The notes under the pieces were generated by a model. That model saw only the letters and a list, made by a program, of their open reading frames with translations. It was not told the origin of the DNA and made no database searches. A program made the translations under genes and the position numbers. From Kribbella kalugense (GTDB taxonomy: Bacteria > Actinomycetota > Actinomycetes > Propionibacteriales > Kribbellaceae), in contig NZ_SODF01000001.1 in the NCBI RefSeq assembly GCF_004365875.1, positions 1,550,001 to 1,614,000 on the forward strand: a DNA stretch of 64,000 nucleotides, given 5' to 3'. Shown piece by piece: positions 34,854 to 43,167 of this stretch (the stretch's first letter is position 1; each line of letters starts with the position of its first letter).

Positions 34854-35145
34854 ATGATGACGACGGTCTGGTGCTCTGTGGTCGCGGCGCAGTACAGGTC
34901 GGTCCTCGATGACATGGCCATCGTGCTGCGTGGCTGTCCGGATGAGCTGTGGGAAGCAAGCATCTACGAGGTCAAGAAGACCGACTCGTGGGCGTGGCCT
35001 CCGACGGATCGGGGCGGAGCCGCACCGAAATGGCGGCACGTCGTTAGCAGCCGTCCTCATCCAAGGCGTGCTCCACCTCCAGCTTCACTCCGCCCAGATA
35101 CGCACGTTCCTCAGGAGCCACGGCATCCGTTGTGAGGACGAGTAG
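34854..35145 (+). pseudogene. DinB-like protein remnant (deleted and frameshifted)
   Basis: Start at ATG 34854 after AAAGGGAG. The first ~60 residues (VWCSVVAAQYRSVLDDMA, CPDELWEASIYEVKK) resemble DinB-superfamily N-termini. After ~35020 the homology-like reading moves to another frame as AAVLIQGVLHLQLHSAQI with RTFLRSHGIR, ending at 35145. The middle of the domain is missing, so a deletion plus frameshift has destroyed the gene. Confidence 0.55.
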
Positions 35146-35148
35146 GAG

Positions 35149-35424
35149 CTACAGGCTGAAGGCGATCGAGCGGAGGATCAGCGCGGCGATGAACACCGCC
35201 GTGAACGCGAGGTCGATCGACAGTCCGCCGGCGCGTATCGGCCGTACCACCTGTCGCACCCGCCCGATCACCGGCTCCGTCCAGGCGTGCGTCAACTGGC
35301 GAGCCCGGCTCGCCCACTGGGGTCCGTTCGCCAGCACGCCCGACCAGTCCAGCACCATCCGCGCGAGCAACACCAAAATGAACGCCGACAGCGCCCACCC
35401 AATCAGGGCTCCGATGAGGCTCAT
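35149..35424 (-). CDS. YggT-family membrane protein
   Basis: 91 residues with two hydrophobic blocks (about 3-26 and 69-88). The family motif region reads LARMVLDW and WTEPVIGRVRQVVRPIRAGGLSID. ATG 35424 has AAAGGAG upstream. YggT proteins are associated with cell division or membrane homeostasis in some bacteria, but in actinobacteria the canonical copy lies by sepF and divIVA; this isolated copy is probably an extra paralogue. Confidence 0.85.
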   Translation of the reverse strand: MSLIGALIGWALSAFILVLLARMVLDWSGVLANGPQWASRARQLTHAWTEPVIGRVRQVVRPIRAGGLSIDLAFTAVFIAALILRSIAFSL

Positions 35425-35573
35425 GATCAACTCCTTTGCGATGGCCACATTGGCCGTCTCACAAGTATCAACGGTGCCCACAACCCAGGAATGTCCTCGC
35501 CGCCGACTTCTTAGCCGACTATCAGGTCCGAGGCACCCTTGACGTGGTCTGGTTTTGCAGCGTCCCATGAGCC

Positions 35574-37724
35574 ATGGCCGGGCACACAGGAGTGAGGGCA
35601 CTCAGGCTGCGCGTACCTGGGGACCTCGGCCGCACCGCCGCAGCCGTTGTCCTGGTCGGCGCGGCCTACTACCTGGGTGCGCGTCTGGGCCTGAGCCTGT
35701 CGCTGGTCGAGCGAAACGTCACGCCGCTGTGGCCGCCCAGTGGCATCGCGCTGGCGGCCTTCCTGATTCTGGGGAGGAAGATGTGGCCGGGCGTCGCACT
35801 TGCCGCTCTGGCCGTGAATCTGCCGATCAGCACCGGTCCGGTGCCCGCGCTGCTGACCGCAGTAGGCAACACACTTGCGCCACTCGTCGCGGCGATCGTG
35901 CTCGAGCGCATCGGGTTCCGCCGTCAGCTGGATCGCCTACGTGATGCGCTGGCGATCGTCTTCCTGGGTGCGCTGGCGAGTATGACGATCAGCGCGACCA
36001 TCGGCGCCGTCACCCTCACAGTTTCGAAAGGCACCCATGGACTGGCCGGTGCGTGGGTGGTGTGGTGGACCGGTGACGCAATGGGCGTTCTCGCCGTCGC
36101 GCCGTTCCTGTTGTGCATCCCTCTGTTCTGGGAACTCGAACCATGGCCGGCCGCGCGCTGGCTCGAAGCAGGGGTCATCCTCGCGCTGACCATCGTCCTG
36201 ATGTGGTGGACGACTCGCACCGACGTCCCGTTGCTGTTCCTGGTGCTGCCGTTGCTGGGCTGGGCCGCGTGGCGTCTGCAACTACGCGGAGCCGCGCCCG
36301 CCGCTCTGATCGCATCACTGATCGCCACCTGGTCGGCGACGCACGACCTCGGCCCGTTCCGGGGCAAGTCGCTGCTGGGGCAGATGTTGAGTCTTCAAGC
36401 CTTCGACGCCACTGTCGCGCTGACGTCGTTCTTCCTGGCCGCGCTCGTGACCGAGCGGATGGGATTCGCTCGCGCGCTGATGGCCGCAGCTGCCGACCTG
36501 GAGGAGCGCGTCAAGGATCGCACCGCGGAGCTGAAGACAACCAACGACCAGCTGCGTCGCGAGATCGACCAGCGGCACGAGACCCAACAGCAGCTGACCC
36601 GGGAGGAGGCCAAGACCCGGCGCGAGCACCAGATCGCGGAAACGCTCCAGCGCAACCTGCTCCCGGACCGGATGCCCGACATCCCCGGCCTGGTGGTGGC
36701 CGCCCGCTATGTCCCAGCGACCGCAGACCTGCATGTCGGCGGTGACTGGTACGACGTGATCCAGCTGCGCGACGGCCTGATAGGTCTCGTCATCGGTGAT
36801 GTCGCCGGCCACGGTCTGCAGGCCGCAGCAGCCATGGCACAGCTGAGGATGGCGGTGCGGGCCTACGCCGTCCACGATCCGGCACCGGCAGCGGTGATGA
36901 GAAAACTGCACAGATTGGCCCGCGAGCTGCCGATGGCCGAGATGGTGACGCTGCTCTACGTCCTGTACGACCCGGACACCGGCACGGTGCGTTTCACGAA
37001 CGCCGGACATCCGCCCGCCCTCCTGATCGACAACGAGAGCACGCAGTACCTCGACGGCGGGCTGGCCCCACCCCTCGGCGTACTCGCGCACGGGGACTAT
37101 GCCGAAGCAACGCAGCGACTGCGGCCCGGAGCGACTCTGCTGCTCTACACCGACGGGCTGGTCGAGAAGCGCGCGTTGTCGATTCAGGACGGACTCGATC
37201 GGTTGCTCGCCGCAGTGAGCGACGCCGAATGGCCCGACCTCGACGCTCTCTGCGACCATCTCCTCTCGAGCCTGCCGGAGACCGGAAAGGTTGCCGACGA
37301 CATCGCACTGGTGGCGCTCAGGCCTTTGGCGCTGGCCGGAATGCCGTTGTCACTCGACGTCCCGGCCGATGCGCGCATGCTGTTCCAAGTCCGGCACGCC
37401 TTACGTCGTTGGCTTCGCGAGTCTGGTGTCAATGCGCGCGATGCCGGCGAGATCGCGATCGCCTGCGGGGAGGCTTGCAGCAACGTCGTACGGCACGCGT
37501 ACGGCGCCTCGCCAGGCGACCTGCACGTCGAGGCGCTGCTCGTGGACGGCTCGGTCCAGCTGACAGTGCGCGACCACGGCCGGTGGCGGCGGCCGGCGGA
37601 TCGTGGCGGCGGATTGGGCCTGACGCTGATCAACGGACTGTCGGACTCGGTGGACATCGACAGCGATACAGCAGGTACGACGGTCCTCATCCGACGCAAC
37701 GTAGTGGTCGGGGACGAGAAGTGA
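35574..37724 (+). CDS. MASE1-PP2C(SpoIIE)-HATPase sensor phosphatase
   Basis: 716 residues. A MASE1 integral membrane sensor (~15-305) opens with a family-typical WPPSGIALAAF. A coiled coil (~305-350) leads to a RsbU/SpoIIE PP2C phosphatase (~365-575) with GGDWYDV and IGDVAGHG metal-binding Asp residues and LLLYTDGLVEKR. A C-terminal HATPase_c_2 anti-sigma-factor-like kinase (~590-712) has IACGEACSNVVRHAYG and GGGLGLTLI. One protein thus holds both the phosphatase and the opposing kinase of a partner-switch. The STAS gene overlaps its stop by four bases and is its likely substrate. Confidence 0.93.
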   Translation: MAGHTGVRALRLRVPGDLGRTAAAVVLVGAAYYLGARLGLSLSLVERNVTPLWPPSGIALAAFLILGRKMWPGVALAALAVNLPISTGPVPALLTAVGNTLAPLVAAIVLERIGFRRQLDRLRDALAIVFLGALASMTISATIGAVTLTVSKGTHGLAGAWVVWWTGDAMGVLAVAPFLLCIPLFWELEPWPAARWLEAGVILALTIVLMWWTTRTDVPLLFLVLPLLGWAAWRLQLRGAAPAALIASLIATWSATHDLGPFRGKSLLGQMLSLQAFDATVALTSFFLAALVTERMGFARALMAAAADLEERVKDRTAELKTTNDQLRREIDQRHETQQQLTREEAKTRREHQIAETLQRNLLPDRMPDIPGLVVAARYVPATADLHVGGDWYDVIQLRDGLIGLVIGDVAGHGLQAAAAMAQLRMAVRAYAVHDPAPAAVMRKLHRLARELPMAEMVTLLYVLYDPDTGTVRFTNAGHPPALLIDNESTQYLDGGLAPPLGVLAHGDYAEATQRLRPGATLLLYTDGLVEKRALSIQDGLDRLLAAVSDAEWPDLDALCDHLLSSLPETGKVADDIALVALRPLALAGMPLSLDVPADARMLFQVRHALRRWLRESGVNARDAGEIAIACGEACSNVVRHAYGASPGDLHVEALLVDGSVQLTVRDHGRWRRPADRGGGLGLTLINGLSDSVDIDSDTAGTTVLIRRNVVVGDEK

Positions 37725-38050
37725 CCGCCTACGCGGAAGTGGACGCCTGGACGAGCAAGGGCGTCCAGGTTGTGCGGATCTCCGGCGAAGTCGACCTCAC
37801 CAACGCGGTCGAGGTGCGGGATGCCATCAGCCACGTCGCCTCCGTCGACGAGGCCGTCATCGTCGTCGACCTGACCGAGACCGCCTATCTCGACAGCTCC
37901 GGGATCGCGATGCTGTTCCGTCTGGCCGAACGACTCACCCAAAGCCGCCAAGAGCTCCGCATCGTCGTCCCACCGGACTCCCCACTCCGAGCCGCACTCG
38001 AGTTGACGGACCTACCCCAGACCATCCCGGTCCAGCACACGCTCGAATGA
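37721..38050 (+). CDS. STAS-domain anti-sigma factor antagonist
   Basis: 109 residues from GTG 37721 (GTGA overlap with the phosphatase). The STAS fold shows VVRISGEVDLTNAVEVRDAI and the phospho-acceptor loop AYLDSSGIAMLF with the conserved Ser pair. Unphosphorylated antagonists sequester anti-sigma kinases and free a stress sigma factor. The preceding protein should control its phosphorylation state. No sigma factor gene lies nearby. Confidence 0.93.
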   Translation: MTAYAEVDAWTSKGVQVVRISGEVDLTNAVEVRDAISHVASVDEAVIVVDLTETAYLDSSGIAMLFRLAERLTQSRQELRIVVPPDSPLRAALELTDLPQTIPVQHTLE

Positions 38051-38054
38051 TCGC

Positions 38055-39296
38055 TTAGGTGACTCGCATTCCGGAGCTGGCTTGGGGCGCGGCCGCGTGG
38101 TTGGCGAGTAGTGCGGTTGCTGCGCCAGTGGTTGCGAAGAGTACGCCGAGCGCGATCCAACCCGGCGTACCGTGGTCGATCGCGCTGGTGGTGACAACGG
38201 CTGGGCTGAACATTTGGGCGACCGCGTAGCCGGTTTGGCTGAGGCCTTGGTAGGCGCCCGCTCGAGCGGGATCAGCGAGCTCGAACGCCATGGTCCAGCC
38301 GCCGGCCTCGCCCTGCGTCTCGGCGGCGGAGGCTGCGAGTGCAGCGAGAAGCAGTACGGCGGTTGCCGCTACGGCACCGAGGTACCCCGCGAAGGCGAAC
38401 AGCACGCACGCGACCAGCAGGAGCAGACCTGCTCGTCGTACCGACTGCCCAGCGGTGCGCAGGCTCTGTGCACCGCGGGACGCCCGGACTTGAAAGAGAG
38501 CCACATAGACGGTGTTGACGAGCAGGAGCGCTGACACGAGGACCGTTGGGGCATCCGTGTGGTCCGCGACCCACAGCGGTATCGCGACCGACGTCAGCCC
38601 GAACTGGATCGCGAGAATGGCATTGAGGATGGTCGACGCGACGTACGTCCGATCGCGCAGCGGGGAGCGACCGCTGGAGGATGTCGCAGCGGTGTTGGAG
38701 GCGTCCATCCGCTCCGCCAGTCCCGCGACCCTCCTGCGCAGACCGATCAGTGGCAGTGTGCCGAGCATTGTGACCGCACCGACGAGCACCACCGTGAAGC
38801 GGTACGCCGAAGTCGTGTCCACCATCAGAGCGAGTCCTGCGAGCAGGCTGCCGCCGCCGATGAAGACGTTCATCACTACACGCAGCCTGGCGCGGACAGT
38901 AACTCGCTCCGGGCCGACGTACCACCGGGCGAGCAGTGTCACCTGGGCGGTGCTTTGCAGGCCGCGCGTCGCGGAAACGCAGGCTGCGATCAGAACGAAG
39001 CTAAGTACGTTGCTCGCAAAGGCATACGCCAATAGCGAGGCTCCGTTCGCGGCCAGTGTCCATTGCTGCAACCGATCCGCACCGTAGCGGTCGCTCAGCC
39101 GCCCACCGACGTACGACGCCAGGACGCCGACCGCTCCGGCAGCGGTGAGCCCGATCCCGACTGTGGCTGCGGACAGCCCTACTCCGCGGGTGAAGTAGAG
39201 CGCGCTGACGGCGAAGAACATGCCACGGGAGAGCGACAGCGCGGCCACGGCGGAGGCGAGCGCGCGTTCGACGGGATCACGGAGGAGCTCAGGCAC
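38055..39296 (-). CDS. MFS transporter
   Basis: About 413 residues when started at GTG 39296; twelve hydrophobic helices are visible. The loop after TM2 reads GGRLSDRYGADRLQQW, the MFS motif A. It probably exports a drug or metabolite. A frame extends further upstream with an ATG at 39353, but that would collide with the divergent regulator's start, so the shorter form is preferred. The divergent ArsR-type gene, with dyads in between, is its likely regulator. Confidence 0.85.
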   Translation of the reverse strand: MPELLRDPVERALASAVAALSLSRGMFFAVSALYFTRGVGLSAATVGIGLTAAGAVGVLASYVGGRLSDRYGADRLQQWTLAANGASLLAYAFASNVLSFVLIAACVSATRGLQSTAQVTLLARWYVGPERVTVRARLRVVMNVFIGGGSLLAGLALMVDTTSAYRFTVVLVGAVTMLGTLPLIGLRRRVAGLAERMDASNTAATSSSGRSPLRDRTYVASTILNAILAIQFGLTSVAIPLWVADHTDAPTVLVSALLLVNTVYVALFQVRASRGAQSLRTAGQSVRRAGLLLLVACVLFAFAGYLGAVAATAVLLLAALAASAAETQGEAGGWTMAFELADPARAGAYQGLSQTGYAVAQMFSPAVVTTSAIDHGTPGWIALGVLFATTGAATALLANHAAAPQASSGMRVT

Positions 39297-39320
39297 GCGA
39301 CAGTTGTCGCATCGGATGCT
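39297..39320. promoter_or_regulatory. Dyads in the divergent MFS/regulator promoter
   Basis: GCGACA-gt-TGTCGC (39297-39310) abuts GCATC-g-GATGC (39310-39320) in the 55-bp divergent interval; a natural operator for the adjacent HTH protein. Confidence 0.45.
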
Positions 39321-39351
39321 GGCAGGTACCAGCGATGTAGCGTATTGCTTC

Positions 39352-40311
39352 ATGATCGAGTACGAACTCGCGGGCAACGATCTCGGCGAGGTGCGGTTCG
39401 CGATCTCACCGCTGCATGAGCTGGTCCTGTCGCTACGGACCCTGCGCGACCCCGGCCGCTTCCCGTTGCAGCTCCCCTGGCTTCGGGCGACCTCGTCGGC
39501 GCGCGCCGGTCTCGACCTGGATCTGCTCCACGCACTGACGAACGAGGCGTTATGGACGCCGGACTTCCTCACACCCCGGCCTTACAGCCCGCTCGGTCGC
39601 ATCGAGGACGAGCTCTCGGCACTGACCAGCACTCCAGCCGCCGTCGTACGCACGGACCTCGCGGCCGTCCATCCGACCGGGCTTCCTGTGGTACTTCGAG
39701 GCCGCCCGGCGACCGTACTCCGTCGCGTGCTGGCGGCATTGCGCGACTACTGGGATGCCTGTTTCGAGCCGTACTGGACCCGGATGCGGACCGTCCTCGA
39801 GGCCGACATCGTCTACCGCGGACGAGTCATGGCTCAGTCCGGCCTGGCCACCATGTTCGCCGACGTCGACCCCCACGTCCGCCTCGACGGCACCGTCCTC
39901 CGCATCCGCCTCCGCAGCGACCTCTCCTACCGAACCTCAACCGCCGGCCGCGGTCTGACCCTCACCCCCTCACTCTTCAGCCGCCGCGGCGCAACGCCCA
40001 TCTCCCCCGACGAGCCGCCCCACCTCATCTATCCAGCCCGCGGCCTGGGAACGCTCTGGCAGACCTCATCAGCCATCCCACCAACTGCGCTCGCAGACCT
40101 CATCGGCCGGGTCCGGGCCCGCCTGCTATCCCAGCTCGAAACGCCGACCTCGACGACCGAACTCGCCGTACGCCTGAACGTCACACCGACCGCGGTCAAC
40201 CAACACCTACGCGCCCTACGCGCAGCCGGCCTCCTCATCTCAGCCCGCCACGGCCGCTCAGTCCTCTACCGCCGCTCCGACCTCGGCGACCGCCTCATCC
40301 GAGGGCTATAA
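39352..40311 (+). CDS. DUF5937/ArsR-type transcriptional regulator
   Basis: 319 residues from ATG 39352. A ~230-residue N-terminal region (FAISPLHELVLSLRTLRDP, as in DUF5937 proteins) is followed by a winged helix with TSTTELAVRLNVTPTAVNQHL and ARHGRSVLYRRSD. These regulators are commonly adjacent and divergent to MFS exporters, as here, and probably repress them. From about 39870 on, the coding strand is markedly C-rich and G-poor at third positions. Its last 17 bases overlap the convergent hydrolase gene. Confidence 0.85.
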   Translation: MIEYELAGNDLGEVRFAISPLHELVLSLRTLRDPGRFPLQLPWLRATSSARAGLDLDLLHALTNEALWTPDFLTPRPYSPLGRIEDELSALTSTPAAVVRTDLAAVHPTGLPVVLRGRPATVLRRVLAALRDYWDACFEPYWTRMRTVLEADIVYRGRVMAQSGLATMFADVDPHVRLDGTVLRIRLRSDLSYRTSTAGRGLTLTPSLFSRRGATPISPDEPPHLIYPARGLGTLWQTSSAIPPTALADLIGRVRARLLSQLETPTSTTELAVRLNVTPTAVNQHLRALRAAGLLISARHGRSVLYRRSDLGDRLIRGL

Positions 40312-41191
40312 CCGCCTCAGCAAAGGCAATCGGCGCCTCCTGCGGCGCGTTATGCCCGATGTCCGGCAGCGAACGAATCTCGCACGGGCCAGCGAAATGC
40401 TGACCATCGTCACGCCCGGCCGGACCAGTCACGCCATCGGCCTCGCTAACGAGGATGACGGTCGGTACGGCGATGTTCGGCAGCGCGGCGAGCGCGACCT
40501 CCAGCGCGCCGTACCGCGGATCGCCTTCGACCAGGCCGTAACGGTGGCGGTACGAGTGGATCACCACGTCGACGAAGTCCTCGTTGTGCAGGCTGGGCGC
40601 GGTGGCGGGATAGGCGGCATCCGCGCCGGTCCACTTCGGCGACCAGTCCCGCCAGAGCAAGGCACACAGGTCATCGCGGTTCCGCGTCAGGCCACGTCGG
40701 CCACGTTCGGAGTGGAAGTAGTACTGATACCAGTACTTCTGTTCGGCCTCGGCGGACGTAGGTTCGGCGGAGTTCGCGATGTCCTGGATCGCGTAGCCCC
40801 CACAGGTGACCAGGCCGGCAATCCGCTCCGGCCACAGAGCCGCAGCGACACACGCGGCCCGCCCACCCCAGTCGTATCCCGCGACGACAGCCCGCTCAAT
40901 CCCCAACGTATCCATGAAGTCCAGCAGATCCTGCCCCAACGCCGCCTGCTGCCCAGAACGCAGAGTCCCGGCCTCGCGAAACCTCGTCGACCCGTAGCCC
41001 CGCAGATAGGGCGCCAAGACATACCGCCCACTCGCCGCGAGCTCGTCCGCCACCTCGTCGTACGCGCGCACATCGTACGGAAAGCCATGCAGAAGGATCA
41101 CCGGAACGCCACCCGCACTCGGTTCACCAGCCGCCTCATACCCGATCTCGAGCACGGGCGTAGTCACACTGCCCTGCAAGGGGAAACTCAT
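40295..41191 (-). CDS. Alpha/beta hydrolase with Asp nucleophile (epoxide hydrolase/dehalogenase-like)
   Basis: 298 residues from ATG 41191. HGFPYD supplies the HG oxyanion turn. The nucleophile elbow is VAGYDWGGRA, with Asp in place of Ser, which is typical of epoxide hydrolases and haloalkane dehalogenases. A late His lies in LPDIGHNAPQE. A soluble enzyme of unknown substrate. GAGG precedes the start. Convergent 17-bp overlap with the DUF5937 regulator. Confidence 0.85.
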   Translation of the reverse strand: MSFPLQGSVTTPVLEIGYEAAGEPSAGGVPVILLHGFPYDVRAYDEVADELAASGRYVLAPYLRGYGSTRFREAGTLRSGQQAALGQDLLDFMDTLGIERAVVAGYDWGGRAACVAAALWPERIAGLVTCGGYAIQDIANSAEPTSAEAEQKYWYQYYFHSERGRRGLTRNRDDLCALLWRDWSPKWTGADAAYPATAPSLHNEDFVDVVIHSYRHRYGLVEGDPRYGALEVALAALPNIAVPTVILVSEADGVTGPAGRDDGQHFAGPCEIRSLPDIGHNAPQEAPIAFAEAVIALG

Positions 41192-41247
41192 AACCTCATC
41201 GTCGCACCGAGCACCGACAGAACCGCGTTGCGCTATCGTCCCCAACC

Positions 41248-42123
41248 ATGTTCAACGTGCGAGGTAGAACGGCCCATCTGGCGTGGTACCGCACCGATGA
41301 GGCGGTGGCAGACGTCGCCTTCCTCCACGGCTTCTCAGACTCCGCCCAATGCTGGGAACCCCTCCTCGCCGAGATCCCCGGCATCCAAGCCCTAGCAATA
41401 GACGCCCGCGGCCACGGCATCTCCGGCCTCCCAGACGGCCCCCTCAGCTACCCCGAACTCAGCGACGACGCCGCCCTCGTCCTCTCAAGCCAACCCCGCG
41501 AAGGCGGAATGATCCTCGTCGGCCACTCAATGGGCGCAATGACCGCCGCCTACCTAGCCGCCGCAAGACCGGACCTCGTCCGCGCCGTCGTCCTAGAAGA
41601 CCCCCCAACCGGAGAGCCACCCACCGATCAGCCTGACGAACCAGCAGAACCAGGCGAACCAGCCGAACCAGGCCAACCAGGCCAACCGAATGAAACAGGC
41701 GAACCGGCTGAGCCGGCCCAACCGATGTCCGGGCCGCCACCCTGGCTAGCGGACCTCCAAGCCCTCGACCTACCATCCCGAATCGCCCAAGCCCGATCCA
41801 ACGACCCCACCTGGCCCACCGACGAACTCACCCCCTGGGCCATCTCAAAAGCCCAAGTCAACCCCCACCTCTTCGACCAGCCCTTCCAAAAACCATCCCC
41901 ACTAACCGCTCTCCTGGCCGCGATCACGCGCCCAGTCCTCCTCATCCACGGCGACACCACCCGCGGCTCCCTAATCTCCCCCGCCTACGCCAACCGCTGC
42001 GCCCAAGCAGCAGCCGCCGACTTCCGCGCCATCCACATCCCCAACGCCGGCCACTCAGTACACCGCGACAACCGCCCCCACTACCTCACAGAACTAACCA
42101 CATTCCTCAACGACCACCGCTAA
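41248..42123 (+). CDS. Alpha/beta hydrolase with Glu/Pro-rich repeat insert
   Basis: 291 residues. FLHGFSDS gives the HG oxyanion turn, LVGHSMGAM the Ser nucleophile elbow, LIHGDTTRG the acid and NAGHSVH the catalytic His, so the triad is complete. Between the elbow and the lid (residues ~125-160) lies a low-complexity run of Glu-Pro, Ala-Glu and Gly-Gln-Pro units from a 9-base tandem repeat. It forms a disordered spacer at the lid insertion site. The whole gene after ~41340 is C-rich on the coding strand. Confidence 0.85.
   Translation: MFNVRGRTAHLAWYRTDEAVADVAFLHGFSDSAQCWEPLLAEIPGIQALAIDARGHGISGLPDGPLSYPELSDDAALVLSSQPREGGMILVGHSMGAMTAAYLAAARPDLVRAVVLEDPPTGEPPTDQPDEPAEPGEPAEPGQPGQPNETGEPAEPAQPMSGPPPWLADLQALDLPSRIAQARSNDPTWPTDELTPWAISKAQVNPHLFDQPFQKPSPLTALLAAITRPVLLIHGDTTRGSLISPAYANRCAQAAAADFRAIHIPNAGHSVHRDNRPHYLTELTTFLNDHR
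41638..41726 (+). repeat. Degenerate 9-bp tandem repeat within hydrolase gene
   Basis: About ten copies of units like GAACCAGGC, GAACCAGCC and CAACCAGGC keep the frame and encode the Glu-Pro-Gly/Ala run of the hydrolase. Copy number could vary by slippage without frameshift. Confidence 0.8.
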
Positions 42124-42518
42124 CCAACGAGCCGCTCACCCAAGCAGGTCATCGATCTCAACTCGATTGAGGACTTCCCGCAGCGCCGGTTCGTCCTCGA
42201 TGACGATCGGCAGCTATTCGTACGCCGTGCGCATCAGGTTGATCACGAGCTCGCGCACAGCGTCCTCGACGAGGAGATTCGCGGCCCACCTCATCCCATC
42301 GAACCGCGTCCCGCTGGTGGCGCTCAAAGCTGGCGGCGGCGGGCCTTGATCCGCCGAACGCCGAACGCATCAAGCCTCGCTTGATGAAGCGACAACTCGC
42401 ACCTTGTCGATCGCAGGTGCGACGGCAAGCGCCTCACGAACCGTGAGCAGCACATGTGATGCGACCAAGAGTCCGCTAGAACTAGTCCTGGTCAGTACGA
42501 GATGGTCAACTGCTCTCC
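42124..42518. other. Intergenic stretch with a decayed reading frame
   Basis: No intact gene. The left half contains the remnant listed at 42136-42310; the right half (42370-42518) would hold the promoter of the 42519 gene, but no clear elements are seen. Confidence 0.5.
42136..42310 (-). pseudogene. Unidentified gene fragment with in-frame TAG
   Basis: One minus-strand frame reads RFDGMRWAANLLVEDAV, RELVINLMRTAYE, TAG (42214-42216), LPIVIEDEPALREVLNRV, EIDDLLG and a final TGA at 42136. The amphipathic, charge-rich sequence looks like real protein across the stop, but family and true start are unknown. Confidence 0.35.
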
Positions 42519-43007
42519 ATGGAAACTGCATTTGCTGCGATCATCGCGGTCGCCGGCACTCTGCTAGGAGCGACTCTCACCTACATCTTTCAGCGTCGAG
42601 CCAATCAACAGCTTGCCGCTATCGGCTCACGAGAGAGAGCACGTCAGGAACGCCTCGACGCCTACGCAGCCTTCGGGGGTTCAGCAGTACGTTTCCGAGT
42701 ATCAGGACTCAACCTATGGCACCGCCACGACGAAGGAGCGAGCGACGAAGCAGTGCGCCTCGCAACGGCCGACTATTACCGCCTCCGTGCAGAGTTGGTT
42801 GATGCGGAGCTCCGAGTACAACTGGTCAGTCCGGTCGCCGGCCTTCACGCGCTCATGTCAGATGTCATCGCGATGGCACATGTGGTTCCAGAAGCGACAT
42901 CCGTAGATGATCGCAGAGCTCGAAGCACTGCCGCGAAGGCCGCATTGTCCCGTTTCGTAGCGGCCGCTTCGGCCGAGCTTAGGCAGCAACCCAGCACAAT
43001 CGGGTGA
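42519..43007 (+). CDS. N-terminally anchored protein of unknown function
   Basis: 162 residues. One membrane helix (~4-25, FAAIIAVAGTLLGATLTYIF) is followed by a mostly helical, Arg/Ala-rich cytoplasmic body, probably coiled-coil-like around residues 27-60. No family recognised; similar orphan proteins are frequent in actinobacterial accessory DNA. It opens a run of orphan genes to 46 kb. Confidence 0.6.
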   Translation: METAFAAIIAVAGTLLGATLTYIFQRRANQQLAAIGSRERARQERLDAYAAFGGSAVRFRVSGLNLWHRHDEGASDEAVRLATADYYRLRAELVDAELRVQLVSPVAGLHALMSDVIAMAHVVPEATSVDDRRARSTAAKAALSRFVAAASAELRQQPSTIG

Positions 43008-43167
43008 CAGCTGAAGCCAACATTGCTCGGAGGGCGCAGTCTGGCTTCGCCCGCTGAGGTAGCCGATGAGGTCACGATAGCGATCGCGCGGCGGTTCTAT
43101 CGCCCGCGCCGCGAAAGACGACTGTCAGGATCAGCTTGCATGGGTCTCTCCAGGATTCTGACCGCGC

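Noticed and set aside
39297..39353. MFS start at ATG 39353
   Set aside because: It would overlap the divergent regulator's start and leave no promoter; GTG 39296 fits better.
41638..41726. Possible CRISPR or other array of short direct repeats
   Set aside because: Units are 9 bp, in frame and spacerless; they encode a Glu-Pro-rich linker.
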